Assembly: GCF_902635505.1 (NCBI RefSeq)
Contig: NC_045431.1
Location: 23,653,001-23,717,000 of the forward strand
DNA: 64,000 bases
Origin: Sarcophilus harrisii
Taxonomy: Eukaryota; Chordata; Mammalia; Dasyuromorphia; Dasyuridae
Direction: 5' to 3'
Part shown: positions 34,340-45,064 of the stretch, piece by piece
Layout of the letters: each line of letters begins with the position of its first letter
Numbering within the stretch: position 1 is the first letter of the stretch
The notes under the pieces: model-generated
Told to the model about the DNA's origin: nothing
What the model saw: the letters and a program-made list of their open reading frames with translations, nothing else
The model's database searches: none
Made by a program: the position numbers and the translations under genes

Positions 34340-34490
34340 TCCATATTAAAAAAAAAGTTTTCAATGGGACAAAGAGATTGAATGACTAACCAGTGTTATA
34401 TAACTTGTATGTGTCAGAGCTAGTGCTTGAATTTAGGTCTTCTGACTCTAAGACTGACTCTCCTGATATAGCAAGTTCAAATTTTGTTTT
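34340..34490 (-). mobile_element. MIR/MON-type SINE fragment, minus strand
   Basis: Reads 'gggacaaagagattgaatga', 'cagagctagtgcttgaattt' and 'aggtcttctgactctaagac', the reverse of the SINE head and centre. Confidence 0.6.
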
Positions 34491-34511
34491 AACTATCATT
34501 AATTTTTTCCT

Positions 34512-35563
34512 CCTCTTTGACTTTCCTTCTTCTAGCATCTTATAATTTTTCCCTCCAGGTCCCAGATTTTCATATTCATGTTCTCATTAAAAATAAAATT
34601 TTGGCAGATCTTCCAGTCACCCACCTTCATGGCTTTAAAAGTTGCTACTACACATTCCTTCACTGACTCAGGTAACCTGAGAAAAGGTTTTCAATTGCTC
34701 ACCTATAATTGGTAATGGGACTGTTGGCTGCTCACATGTTTCCAGGTATCACTTGGGTTGCCATGCATGAGATCTCCAAAAGCAGGACAGATACCAAATA
34801 GACACATTCAAGAAAATTCTGATGGATTGGACTGAATATCCATGATGGTTAGGCCCTGATAAAAGACACAGAAACCCAACTATACCTTAATAAAATAATA
34901 AGCATCTGCATAGGAGAGTCTGCATGGGAAGTATTGGCCTGCGGATGTGCATGGTGTTCTGACAATGGTACTATCAAAAGTGAAGGGCATGGTGGTGTAT
35001 GTGGCAGGGAATTACATATGGTACAATTCTGTCTGTCTGATGCCTGGTGTGTATGTGCATATTCAGCCTTTCTATAAATGTAGCTGAATCTTCTCCTTCA
35101 ATTTTAACCTTATCTTTGACTTTGATGACTTTTTAAGAGTAAGTTGTCACTGATGGATAGGATAGACAAACTTTTAGAGCATTTGGAGTTCATGATGAAC
35201 ATAGTTATGGCAGATCTCCTTTGTTGCTCTTTTTTCCTCCAGGTAACTCTGAATGTGTTCAATGATAGCACAGACATGGGCCTCTTTCTTGAGATGTTCC
35301 ACATATTTCTGGGAATGAAAATTTGTTTTCTGCATGATCTTGGTAAATTGATTCATCTTTTTCACTAGAATTAGGATATAATCAAGAACACAAAGTGTCT
35401 GTTCAAAATTATAGATTCTTGCTCTCTTTCAGGATATTTTCTCCCCCAAAGAATGTCAAAATCTGTAAAAAAAAAAAAATATGTCCATCCATTAAACCCT
35501 TCTAAACCCTTTGGCCACATCTCTGACTTCATGCGTGTGGACAGGTTGGGGATGAAGTCAAAG
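34512..35563 (-). pseudogene. EIF3C: EIF3C processed pseudogene, 5'- and 3'-truncated
   Basis: Minus-strand translation matches eukaryotic translation initiation factor 3 subunit C, a core eIF3 protein of about 913 residues that helps recruit the 40S subunit. Recognised blocks in mRNA order: STRMKSEMW (about 35520-35550); [20 protein letters not shown] then [20 protein letters not shown] (35185-35350); CVYLVSVLLLEI (34769-34804); [18 protein letters not shown] (34605-34662); then [11 protein letters not shown]. These correspond roughly to residues 400-740 of human EIF3C as I recall it. Several exons' worth of sequence is joined without introns, which marks retroposition. The copy is dead: multiple stops and frame shifts, an A/T-run insertion at 35466-35480, and a deletion of about 130 bp before the CVYLV block. 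No poly(A) tail is seen at the 3' side. The 5' side abuts an L1 3' end on the opposite strand. The identification is firm; the residue numbers are approximate. Confidence 0.88.
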
Positions 35564-35790
35564 GAGAACGTAGGAAGGCTTGTATGAACTAATGCAGAGA
35601 GAAATGAAAATAATCTGAAGAGGAAATTGTAATTCAGTATAGTTAATAATCCAAAACAGAATATCCATGAAAGACTTCAGAATTCTGATTCACACAGTGA
35701 CCAAACATGGTTCTAGATTAATGAAGAATGGCTCCTGAAATTTGGTACAATGGGTGATGAATGAATGAATGAAAAAATAAAATGATTATG
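35564..35790 (+). mobile_element. L1 LINE 3' end fragment
   Basis: Matches sense L1 ORF2 end and 3' UTR: 'ggagaacgtaggaaggcttg', 'tatgaactaatgcagagaga', 'aatgaaaataatctgaagag', then 'gtgaccaaacatggttctag' and an AATG-rich tail. It begins exactly where recognisable EIF3C sequence stops. Confidence 0.7.
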
Positions 35791-36689
35791 TACTGATTGT
35801 TTCAATCCCATTTTAAGTGTAGAGACTTCAGTGAAACAAGTATAAAGTGTGAGAAGACAGGAGAAACCATTATATAGCAAAATAAGGATAACAATTGCAT
35901 GCAAACTGTTAATAGGGAATAATTTTAACATCTTGATAAAGTATTAAAGGTTACTAAACAAATTTCTGCAGATAGTAAGAAATATTGACTATACTCTCTT
36001 GTGAGATATATTCCTTTTTCAGGGTGACACATTTCAAGTATATATTTTTATAATCAGAACATCTCATATCTCAAACTTGAAAGTTGCCTATGAGAAATAC
36101 ATGGCTAAGATCCTTAAAACTTTATCCTTCAGATAAAACTATGTCACCAACTATGATGAATGAGAAAGAGAAGAAAAAGAGTTTCTACGCCAATTGACCC
36201 ATCTCATCAAGGCAGTGACAAAATCTGACGCTCAGATCTCTGTGGGAAATGTGGTGCTACTTCATAAGACTCAGTGGGTCAGAAAGTGATTATTATGAGC
36301 AAGAAGTACTGCTCAGTTAATTGAGCAACACACTCAATTGTCATCACCAACAAATCTTTGACATTATGAACAGGATGACAGACTTTGGTTTGGACCCACG
36401 ATCCAAACAAGAGAGATCAATTTGTCCTTTTTCTAAATTCCCCCAACATTTATGACAAGTATCTTACAAGTTAGTAGTTGTTTTTATACCATTTTGTGGT
36501 ATTTTTCGATAATTTCTAATGTACCTATCTTGTTTCCTCAACACTTTTTTTTTCATATTGGTGACCATGATGGACTCTATTCTCTGTAGCACTTTTTAAA
36601 AAGTTACACACAAAGAGATGCTTAATAAGCTTTTGTATGATAGCTGTATTAAAGATGTTCTTAGGGGTTATAGTTCTTTTTGCCTTGAA
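35791..36689. other. Unassigned sequence with a coding-like trace
   Basis: Around 36155-36290 one plus frame stays open for about 41 codons (it includes EFLRQLTHLIKAVTKSDAQI). The composition is less AT-rich than the flanks. It ends at stops, and I cannot match it to a family. It may be part of an old retropseudogene. Confidence 0.3.
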
Positions 36690-37315
36690 GTGTCTCTCCA
36701 CTCCAGTCTATCATCCACTCAACTGTCAAATTAATTTTCCAAAGCATAGATCTGAATATGCACAGGCAAATACAATACAAGTCAGTGACTCCTTCTCACC
36801 TTCAGGATCAAATCTAAAATCCTATTTGGCATTCCAGACCCTTCACAATCTAACCCCTTATTACTTTTCTAGTCTTACATCTTACTCAATTTTCCCATCC
36901 CAGACTTCTTCTCCCCTAGGCACTCTGCAGTCCAGTAAAACTGGCCTCCTTTTTTTGTTCACCCAGCTTGTCACATCATCTCCAAACTCCAGGCATTTTT
37001 AGGTTGTCTTTATACCTGAAATGCTCTCTCTTATCTTTATCTCCTGATTCCCCTAGCTTCCTTCAAGTTGGAACTTGAAAATTCCACTTTCTCATCCTTT
37101 CCTGATCTTAAGGATAGTGCCTTCTCTCTATTACCTCAAATTTGTCCTGTATATATTTTATTTAAACATCATTGCTTTCATATTGTCTCCCTATGAAACT
37201 CTGAGATTCTGGAGATCAAGGTTTGTCTTTTGCCTTTTTAGAATATTCTCAGCACTTAGCACAGTGAATGCCATATTGCCATCACTTAATAAATGCTTAT
37301 TGACAGGATTTCTGA
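36690..37315 (+). mobile_element. L2 LINE 3' half
   Basis: One of the better L2 copies: 'atcatccactcaactgtcaa', 'ccttcaggatcaaatctaaa', 'ccagacccttcacaatctaa', 'cactctgcagtccagtaaaa', 'tgaaatgctctctcttatct' and the tail 'cacttaataaatgcttattg'. The plus open frames at 36637-37002 and 37075-37320 are remnants of the L2, not genes. Confidence 0.85.
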
Positions 37316-37704
37316 CATAAGATTTTGAACCAGAAGTGACCTTAGGAATAATCACCTCAAAACTTGATTTTATAAAGGATGAAAATATCCATTGGACCTA
37401 AAGGATACAGAAACTATTACTGTATATTGACATAGACAAGTCCTCTCTCTCTGAAATACTCTAGTTAGCTTACCCTGTGAAAGACTTCCAAGGGATGCTA
37501 GGAAGTTCCCTCAAACTAAATATCACAGATGAGTTGATAATTGGAGTGAAAGAAATTCCCATACTTGGAATTGTCCATAGAGGTGAAATCACAGAGGCTT
37601 ATCTAATTAATGAATAAATGCATACTTAGAAAGAAATGAGTAGGCAATGTGTTTATGCCAATGATACCGGAAATGAGTTCTTTCAACAGTACAACACATT
37701 TACA
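37316..37704. other. Unassigned sequence
   Basis: No repeat or gene recognised. Confidence 0.4.
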
Positions 37705-37890
37705 TGTAGGATCATGGGATCAGAGATTCAAAGATGGAAAAGCTCTCAAAGCTCACTGAGCCCAGTAGCCTCATTTCACAATTGAGGAAAAAGACTCAGG
37801 AATTTTAAGTGACTTGCCTGTGGTTATACAACTACTAAATATCTGAGGCAAGATCTGAACTTAGGACACAGTACTTCTTTATGTTGCATT
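37705..37890 (-). mobile_element. MIR SINE, minus strand
   Basis: Reads 'gtagcctcatttcacaattg', 'aggaattttaagtgacttgc' and 'aagatctgaacttaggacac', a reverse MIR. Confidence 0.7.
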
Positions 37891-37974
37891 AGAGAGGAGA
37901 GGAATAAGCTTCAGAAAATTTCATAAAAAGAGGTGTTTTAGCTTTCCCTTCAAAAATACATATTTTGCTTCTGC

Positions 37975-38205
37975 TGTTGTTGTTCAGTCATTCAGTTGTG
38001 TCCAACTCTACATGACTCCCAAATGTCCATGGGATTTTCTTGGCAAAGATAATGGAGTGATTTGTTATTTCCTTCTCCAGTGTATTCAGAAAAACAGAGG
38101 TTAAGCTGTTTGTAAATGTCTTTGATCAGATTTAATTTCAGGTCTTCCTAATTCCAGATCTATTACTCTATCCACTGAACCACTTTTGCTTTCCCAATGT
38201 TGGCT
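37975..38205 (-). mobile_element. Marsupial MON1-type SINE, full-length class, minus strand
   Basis: Clear reverse copy: 'ttgttgttcagtcattcagt', 'tgtccaactctacatgactc', 'gggattttcttggcaaagat', 'ttatttccttctccagtgta', 'aatttcaggtcttcctaatt' and 'actctatccactgaaccact'. Confidence 0.88.
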
Positions 38206-38465
38206 ATTACAAGGGTATGATATGGGAGATTTTTTTTTAGTTTTATTCAGTTAATAGATCTTTAAGGAACGAATGGACAAATAAAGGATGAGGCTGAGAA
38301 TAATGATCATTATAAGATTATCAGTGTCCTCAGGATGAGCAGTTACAAGGAATAGAGCAACAGACTTCCCTACTATTCCCTACTATTAATTGAAGAAGTC
38401 TCCAGAAAACTTAAAATCTCCAAGTTATCCTGACTAAATAAAGCCAGCCATAATGTCCTACAATT

Positions 38466-38625
38466 CAGTGCCATCAAATTGAAATAGAAAATAGCCCTGC
38501 GGGCTGCATATTGACTTAGAAAACCAGATATTAATTCCACCTATGTTATATCATATTTTTATTTATTAAACATTTCTCAATTACATTTTAAGCTGATCTA
38601 TATTCACATTCAAGTTTAAAACTTC
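38466..38625. mobile_element. hAT-like MITE, family B copy 1
   Basis: Shares an ordered core with the copies at 47336 and 56800: 'ctgcgggctgcatattgact', 'cctatgttatatcatatttt' and 'aaacatttctcaattacatt'. The left edge reads 'cagtgccatcaaattgaaat'. The right terminal repeat is decayed. Confidence 0.65.
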
Positions 38626-40019
38626 TATGTTCTTCCCCTAGCTGTCAGGGGGTATGACTATCAACTCATAGCCACTTTTTTTCCCTGTGTCTCTCTTCCC
38701 TTCTCCCTTTTACCCATGCCCCCAAACATTAGGCAGGAACTGTTGCAAAATGTATTATAAAGTCTACATCTGACCTATCTTGGCCACTGCCCATGATGCT
38801 TCTGCCTGTTGACTCAGAGAAGAGCTCTATAAACTCCCAAAATACCAATTCACTCCAGGCCCTTGGTAGATCTCTTTGTGCATGGTTACCCTCCTTGACC
38901 ATGGCTCATACTGTGGGAATATCACCCCACCCTAAGATTTGCTCATCATACTTTCCCTCAGTATGTTTCTTTTTTCTGGGCTGTTTGTTTTACCCACTGG
39001 TTCTATGCCTCCTAGACATTATAGGAGTTCTTATAAATATGAGATGCTGTCCAAGAATGGAACTGGCAATTAAGTTTCCATATCTAATTACCAAGTCTTT
39101 GACCTAGGAAATATAGAGAACTAGAGGCTGAATTGACAATTGTAAGCCGTAATGCCAGGGCTTTCACTAAGGTTCCAACCTAACTGTGCCCCTCAGGTTT
39201 TTCTACCTGAAAACAAACAAACAAAAAAATGAAGGATAAAGGAATTTGCTCTGTTTCCTTTGTTCAGGAGATTGGCATCTGAACCAATCCGAGTCTGCAT
39301 TAATACAGGAGTCCAAAAAAAAATAAAATAAAGGTACCCTATGTGAAAAAGGAAAAGAAATTATTTTGATAGCAGATGTTCACCTTTCTTCAGTGTTAAC
39401 ACTGGATGAGGAGCTAACCAGCTCCATTCAGTAGTAAAAAGAAACCAGTAGTCTGTGTCTTATTTGTGAAACATAAATGAAGATAACATTGATCCAGATA
39501 TTCATTTTTTCCCCAAACTGAAACTGATTACCCCAGGAAAACATTGAAAACAAGATATCTTTTGAAGTTTAGCCAAAAAGGAAAAAGCTGACTTTAGCTG
39601 GAAGTCATATAGCAAATACAAAAAGGCAACTCTGATCACCAGAGAACAACATTTTGAAGACAAGTTGAAATAGGCAACACACTTTTACATGCATGGCAAG
39701 AAATTTGCTGAACAAAATAAGTTTCACAATGTGTTTGGAATGGCTCACAGCCTTAGGGTAACACACACACACAATCACACACATATACAATGAAGGGCAT
39801 GGGAATCAACCAAAAACTGTAATCAGAACTACAAGATAAATGATACGGAAAAAAAGAAACTGTAAAAAATATTGTAATAGAATCAACCTTGAACAGCATA
39901 AAAATTGGAGTCCCCAAGAAGCCAAGCAAGAAAAAAAAAAAAAAATCAATAGTTGATTCCACAGTAGAATGGTTCTGCTCTAATCATTCACCAATAATAA
40001 ATAGATGATAGATATCATT
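38626..40019. other. Unassigned sequence
   Basis: No family recognised. Small A-rich patches at 39205-39230, 39315-39335 and 39929-39945, and a short CA patch at 39761-39785. The open frame 38793-39107 has no domain. Confidence 0.4.
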
Positions 40020-40345
40020 ACAATTAATCAAATAAGCATTTATTAAATTCCTGTTAGAATTATGTTCCAGGTATTGAACTAAGAACTGGGGAAACAAGAA
40101 AATGGCAAAGGACACTGGCCTCAAGGAGCCTTTTCTTTCTGATATATTTTTCTGAGGGTACTACCCTTTTCTTCCCCTTCTCCACTTCTCATAGGATCAT
40201 AAATTTAGAGCAAGCAACAACTTTAGAAATCATGTATTTTAATCCCATCAAGTTACAGATGAGGAAAGTTCTAAAGAAACAGTGATTTAACTAAGTTCAT
40301 ATGAATAATAAATGACAGAGTCAGAATATATCTTTCCACTGTTCC
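40020..40345 (-). mobile_element. L2 3' end then MIR, both minus strand
   Basis: L2 tail at 40020-40140 ('caaataagcatttattaaat', 'gtattgaactaagaactggg', 'gcctcaaggagccttttctt'). Reverse MIR at 40190-40345 ('gttacagatgaggaaagttc'). Confidence 0.65.
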
Positions 40346-40429
40346 ATCATGTTTGAAGATGTTTTAGATAGTCTTCTTTATGACTTTTTCCCATAGACCA
40401 GAGTGGCAAGAAGATTATATATCTGTATA

Positions 40430-40585
40430 TTATTCTATTTTACATAATATTTCCTATTTTAAATTATAATACATATTATAATTCTATATTATATCATAAT
40501 GTATTATATATTGTTTTATGTTATATCATATATTGTGATTATATCATCATGTATAATTACATATATTTATATATTATCCTTACTT
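40430..40585. repeat. AT-rich imperfect palindromic region
   Basis: About 155 bases of almost pure A/T with many TATA, ATAT and AATATA blocks in both orientations. Confidence 0.85.
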
Positions 40586-40589
40586 TACA

Positions 40590-41029
40590 TAAGCTCCTCT
40601 GAAATGTATTTCATCTAATATGCAGATACAATCAATCTTAAATTGAGGTACAGCTGCACCAGATACATAGCTTAAACCATAATTCCAAACTCATTTGCCA
40701 AACTAATCATGTTAGGCTTTACTAGCAAAGAAGAAATTAGTTTAGAACCTTCAATTGCTTGAGTGACTTTTATTTTCCAAGAGTAAAACAGAGATATTCA
40801 GTTTCTGAAAGGGAAAAAAATAACTCCTTAGCTTTCCTTTTTGTCAAAAGAAATCCAAAAAAATCCATAGTCACTTTTCACTTGGATTTGCCCATTTAGC
40901 AATAAAAATATGGATGTTAAAATTCAACAGTTTCTCAGCTCAGCAATGAATCCTAGCTGAAAGAGTTGCCCAGCTTTTAAAAAAAATGTTTTTGAATTCT
41001 TTTCAATTTAATTTGATTCAGTTAAATTC
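40590..41029. other. Unassigned sequence
   Basis: No repeat recognised. Confidence 0.35.
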
Positions 41030-41210
41030 AATTCAATTAAGCAAGCAATCATTGAATACCTTCTTTCTGCCATACACTGTGAAAAATGGTGGGTGGAAAT
41101 ACACAGACAAAAACTAAATATTAGTCCTCATGAAGCTTATATTCAAATAAGGAGATAAGTAAATGCAAAATATATGCAAGTGATTACAAGATAATTTGGT
41201 AAATACATAA
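41030..41210 (-). mobile_element. L2 LINE 3' end, minus strand
   Basis: Reads 'agcaatcattgaataccttc', 'gccatacactgtgaaaaatg' and 'tcctcatgaagcttatattc'. Confidence 0.65.
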
Positions 41211-41214
41211 TAAT

Positions 41215-41945
41215 TTCATATTCTCTGATCAAACCATACCCTAACCGACTCCCAACACAAACACTTGATGTGCAAATTAAAAACATTAGGGGAACAAAAG
41301 GAAACAATGATTTCCCTAATCATCTCTCCAAATCAATTTAAAGTTTTATTGGTCTAACTTTTAATCCATGAACTTCACATGAACCTGTGACTTAGACTAC
41401 TTCATTTTTATGTTGGATGACATGAAGGTTACCCAAAGCAAACTTTTAATTCCCCAGTTTAATTTGATTTTAATGCCTCCAAATGGTTCTCTGAACTTTG
41501 ACCAGTTGAAAGACAGTGAGCAAATTGCTGCGTCTGGGACATAGTTTCTTAGAACTTAGGGCAAAGATCTTAATTTTAGTACTTTCTCTTTCTGAGGGGA
41601 GTAAGTTTTTAATGAGAGTTCTTGACAAATGTGCAATCAAATTTCCTATTCGTTCAAATATCAGCTACCAAAAATCATAATTCCCAAACCTTTAATAATT
41701 CTAAGCTCTTGTGGCTGTATAAAACCAAGCCTTCTATGCAACTTTTTTTGTGAAGTCTAATATATATTAGAGATTCCTCTTTAGCCCTGTGTACATATTT
41801 CTTGAGTCAATAAAAAATATATGCTATGAAACTTCCCTGTTTTTCCATTAATGGCCAATCTATTGTTGGATTTGACAGAATTTTGTGTAACCAGATCATA
41901 TTAATTCATCTCCTTCCAAATAACATTTTATATTGTCCATAGCAT
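41215..41945. other. Unique block, candidate conserved non-coding DNA
   Basis: No recognisable repeat or simple sequence over about 700 bp. Several motifs of the ATTTGATTTTAATG and TAATTTTAGTAC kind are present. Texture suggests unique DNA that may be under constraint. Confidence 0.3.
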
Positions 41946-41949
41946 AAGA

Positions 41950-42165
41950 ATAATAACAGTTCACACCGAATGGAAATGACCTCTTTAGATTCCCACTACA
42001 ATCTTATGAAATTAGTATGCTTACCTAAAGTTTATAGCTAATTTAGTGAGTTTTCAAAGAGGCTAAGTAATGACCAAAATGTCGCACAACTGATAAGTCA
42101 AAAGACCAGTAGGTAGAATTGGGGTTCCATTATAAACCCAGTATTTCTTCTACTATAACACAGAA
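41950..42165 (-). mobile_element. MIR SINE, minus strand
   Basis: Decayed: 'ccactacaatcttatgaaat', 'tttcaaagaggctaagtaat' and 'gtagaattggggttccatta'. Confidence 0.55.
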
Positions 42166-43079
42166 GGCTCCACAAAACTAACTCACAGACATTTTGTAGA
42201 CAGATTGGGTAGCCTATTCTACTTTAATTATCAAGGCTTTCTTAGTAGAATAAAATGATAAACTATTAATGGTTTTTCTTAGTGACTACAGTCTTGCTTA
42301 AGTATATGTCCTTCCCTTAACGAAAACTGTGCAAATTTTTCTCAATACATCTAAAATCTAACAAAATCATCTAAAGATAGGTTTGTAAATAAAAGCATAA
42401 TTCTCCCAACTCCTATACTCTTTCACCAGGGAAAACCTCTTCATCACATAAAATATAATATATTTCCACTTTCTCCTCTGGGTGGCAGGGAAGAGCTATA
42501 CCTTTTCCCATTATTTATCCAAAAGAAGTAAACTGAGAATACATGGAAGAAAGGTTTTCCAGAAGTGCCAACCCACATTGGGCGGGGAAGGGTGCGAAGG
42601 GAGAGAGAGAGAGAATGCTTCTGAGTTCACTCCTTGACACTATTGTTGTTCAGTGTATTTCAGTAACATCATGAATATTTTTTTTTCCTCTGAAGGTGCT
42701 AAATATAAGCCACCACAGCATTAATAAGTGAATGTCAGGTGCCAGACAGAAAAAAAAATCACATCATAAAAACAGCCTGGCCCCTGTCCTCAACAGCTTA
42801 TCACATCTAATGGAGGAATAATAAACATGTTTCCTGATATGCTATTTTTTTCCCCTTTATGGCAAGAAAGCTTAATGAATACAAAGCTCTTTTATTTCCT
42901 ATTCAGTCTGTCAGGGTTTATTTAGGTGCATCCTGGAATTTAATATATGCATAATGACATAGCAGGGCAACAGCTGAGCAAGTATTTCTAAATTATATTT
43001 TCAAAACAAATATAATATTTATTCAACTTTCCTCATTCTTAGTCTTTCAATACTTACCGAGAAAATTCTAAACTGCTTT
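42166..43079. other. Unique block, candidate conserved non-coding DNA
   Basis: The part 42640-43000 lacks any repeat signature and includes 'atttaatatatgcataatga', an octamer/POU-like ATGCATAAT. A (GA)n patch lies at 42600-42615. Confidence 0.35.
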
Positions 43080-43440
43080 GTTAGCACTCTGTCTCTCACC
43101 CCCAAATTATTTTGTAATGTAACTTACTTTTTGTATATTTGGTATTTCCTTTTGATTATACCTTCCCTCTCTTGCCCTCTTCCTCCTACTCAGATTAGAA
43201 TGTAAATTTCTTCGGGGTTTAGGATTCTTTTGTTTATTTGTTTTTGTTAGAAGATTATAAGATAATTTTTTTTAAAGCTGGGAGAGAATTGGGGGAAATT
43301 CAGTCCTAGCTCTTCATTTTAAAGATGAAAAAATTGAAGAATTACAGAGATTGAGGACTTTGCCTACGGTCACCCAATTAACAAGTATTTGAGGTGGGAT
43401 TTGAACTAAGCTCTTTATGACTTCATGTTTAGTTTCCTAA
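43080..43440. mobile_element. L2 3' fragment (+) then MIR (-)
   Basis: L2-like tail at 43080-43235 on plus ('cagattagaatgtaaatttc'). Reverse MIR at 43270-43440 ('ttcattttaaagatgaaaaa', 'ggtgggatttgaactaagct'). Confidence 0.55.
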
Positions 43441-43599
43441 TGAAATAGCAAAATGATTCTTTTCAGTCATTCCAGTATTCAAGAAATTCTGGTTATTCAA
43501 CCTTTTTTTTTTTTTCTCAGTTCAAATCCAAGGACAAATATCTGTTTGGAATTTAAAGGTTTTTGTTTGTTTGTTTTTATTTTTTTTCCCATTTTATAA

Positions 43600-44065
43600 T
43601 TCAATCAAACTGTTCTAAATGCTCTTCCTCATATGGAAAATCACATCTTTTGGGGTTTGGGCTTTGTCCAAATTATTTCCATGCATACAATGTATTCCCT
43701 TCTTCTAATCTGGATCTTTTCAAATCTCAATTTTACACAAGATTCAACTCAAATATTGAAGCCTTATTAATCTACTCATCCACAGAGCCCCTCATTCTCC
43801 CTCCCCATTAACATAAATGAAATATATATATATATATAACTAGATATAGATAGTTATATAATATTTAACACATATATTTATAAGAACAATATATATAAAT
43901 AGATAGATAGATTTAATAGCACTGACAAACATCCTGTCTTCCTTGATAGAATGCAATTTTCTCAAGGGCAGAGGCCATTTCCTTTTTGTCTTTATCGCTA
44001 TAATTCCTAGTAAAGAGCCTAGTGTGCAGTATGTAGTTAATAAGAGCCTATTGACTGACTGGAAG
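43600..44065 (+). mobile_element. L2 LINE 3' region interrupted by TA/TAGA repeats
   Basis: L2 landmarks 'tctaaatgctcttcctcata', 'aagattcaactcaaatattg', 'aattttctcaagggcagagg', 'gtgtgcagtatgtagttaat' and 'agcctattgactgactgg'. AT/TAGA simple repeats at about 43824-43915 interrupt it. Confidence 0.65.
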
Positions 44066-44089
44066 ACCATTTTTATGATGTTGCTGATC

Positions 44090-44175
44090 ATATTCATGAT
44101 TTGGGTAAATTTGTCTGTCCTAAAGGATATCTGGAGTCTCTTTCATCTTTGAGATACTAAGATTCTGTGAAGTGC
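44090..44175 (+). mobile_element. MIR 3' fragment
   Basis: Reads 'taaaggatatctggagtctc' and 'tttgagatactaagattctg'. Confidence 0.45.
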
Positions 44176-44264
44176 CAGCCATTTGTCATTGCTGGAGACT
44201 GGATTGTTCTCATTAAACAAATAATCTGATTAATAGAGAATTTATACATTAGTGAACAAGGGAG

Positions 44265-44330
44265 AAGAAAGAAAGAGGAGGAGTAAGAGGAGGAGGAGAA
44301 AGAGGAGGAGGAGAAAGAGGAGAAAAATTC
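44265..44330. repeat. (GAGGAGGAGAAA)n-like purine repeat
   Basis: Tandem GAGGAGGAGAAA-type units, pure purine except one T. Confidence 0.9.
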
Positions 44331-44839
44331 TACTTAATACTGCACAACAAAGTCTAAGAACTGTTTTGAGATGAATGTTCATGGAACCCTAAGTATCACT
44401 TTTTTTCTCAAATGACAAAAAAGGATAGTATGTTTATTGGATGATGGATTTTGAAGTCCAGAAATTCTATGTAAACATTTTCAGAATTTGTCCTTTAGAA
44501 TTTGAAAAGCCAATCAGATGTAGGATACAAACAAAGAAAATTCTGAAAATAGACAAATAATTATTCAGTGTCTCCATACCTAGGCAGTCTCACTTATATA
44601 AAGCCCATAAAACCTTGCCCTTGATCAAATCTTCAATTCAAAACACTCATTTCCAATGCCAGGATGCAATTCTTGGAAAAATTACCAGTTTTGTTTAAAA
44701 AAAATATCAGTTTTTAAAAAGCATAACAATAAAACCATAACACCAGGAGAGAATATTCTTTCTTCCTATTTTAACCTAGAGAAAGTAAAATATTATTACA
44801 AACCATGATCATTTCTTTTAGAAAATCATTAGTTATTCA

Positions 44840-44935
44840 CAGGGGCTTCTAGGTGACCCGGTGAACAAAATTCTAGACCTGTAGTCAGGAAGATTTGAAT
44901 TCAAATATGGTGTCAAACACTTAGTAGCAATAGGA
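44840..44935 (+). mobile_element. Marsupial SINE head fragment
   Basis: Reads 'ggggcttctaggtgacccgg', 'gtagtcaggaagatttgaat' and 'tcaaacacttagtagcaata'; truncated at the centre. Confidence 0.65.
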
Positions 44936-45064
44936 ATAATTTTAAAGGACTGAGAAATATCCAGTACAAAATAAGTACTATATAAATATTTCCAATTCTT
45001 ATTATTTATTGCATATAATTTTATCTAAATCATTTTTCTGAATGTGAAAAAATAAACATGATTT

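Noticed and set aside
35110-35368. Overlapping open frames on both strands
   Set aside because: The minus frames are EIF3C pseudogene pieces; the plus frame is their complement.
36637-37320. Plus open frames of 121 and 81 codons
   Set aside because: They lie within an L2 3' half that does not encode the protein in that form; the sequence follows L2 consensus.
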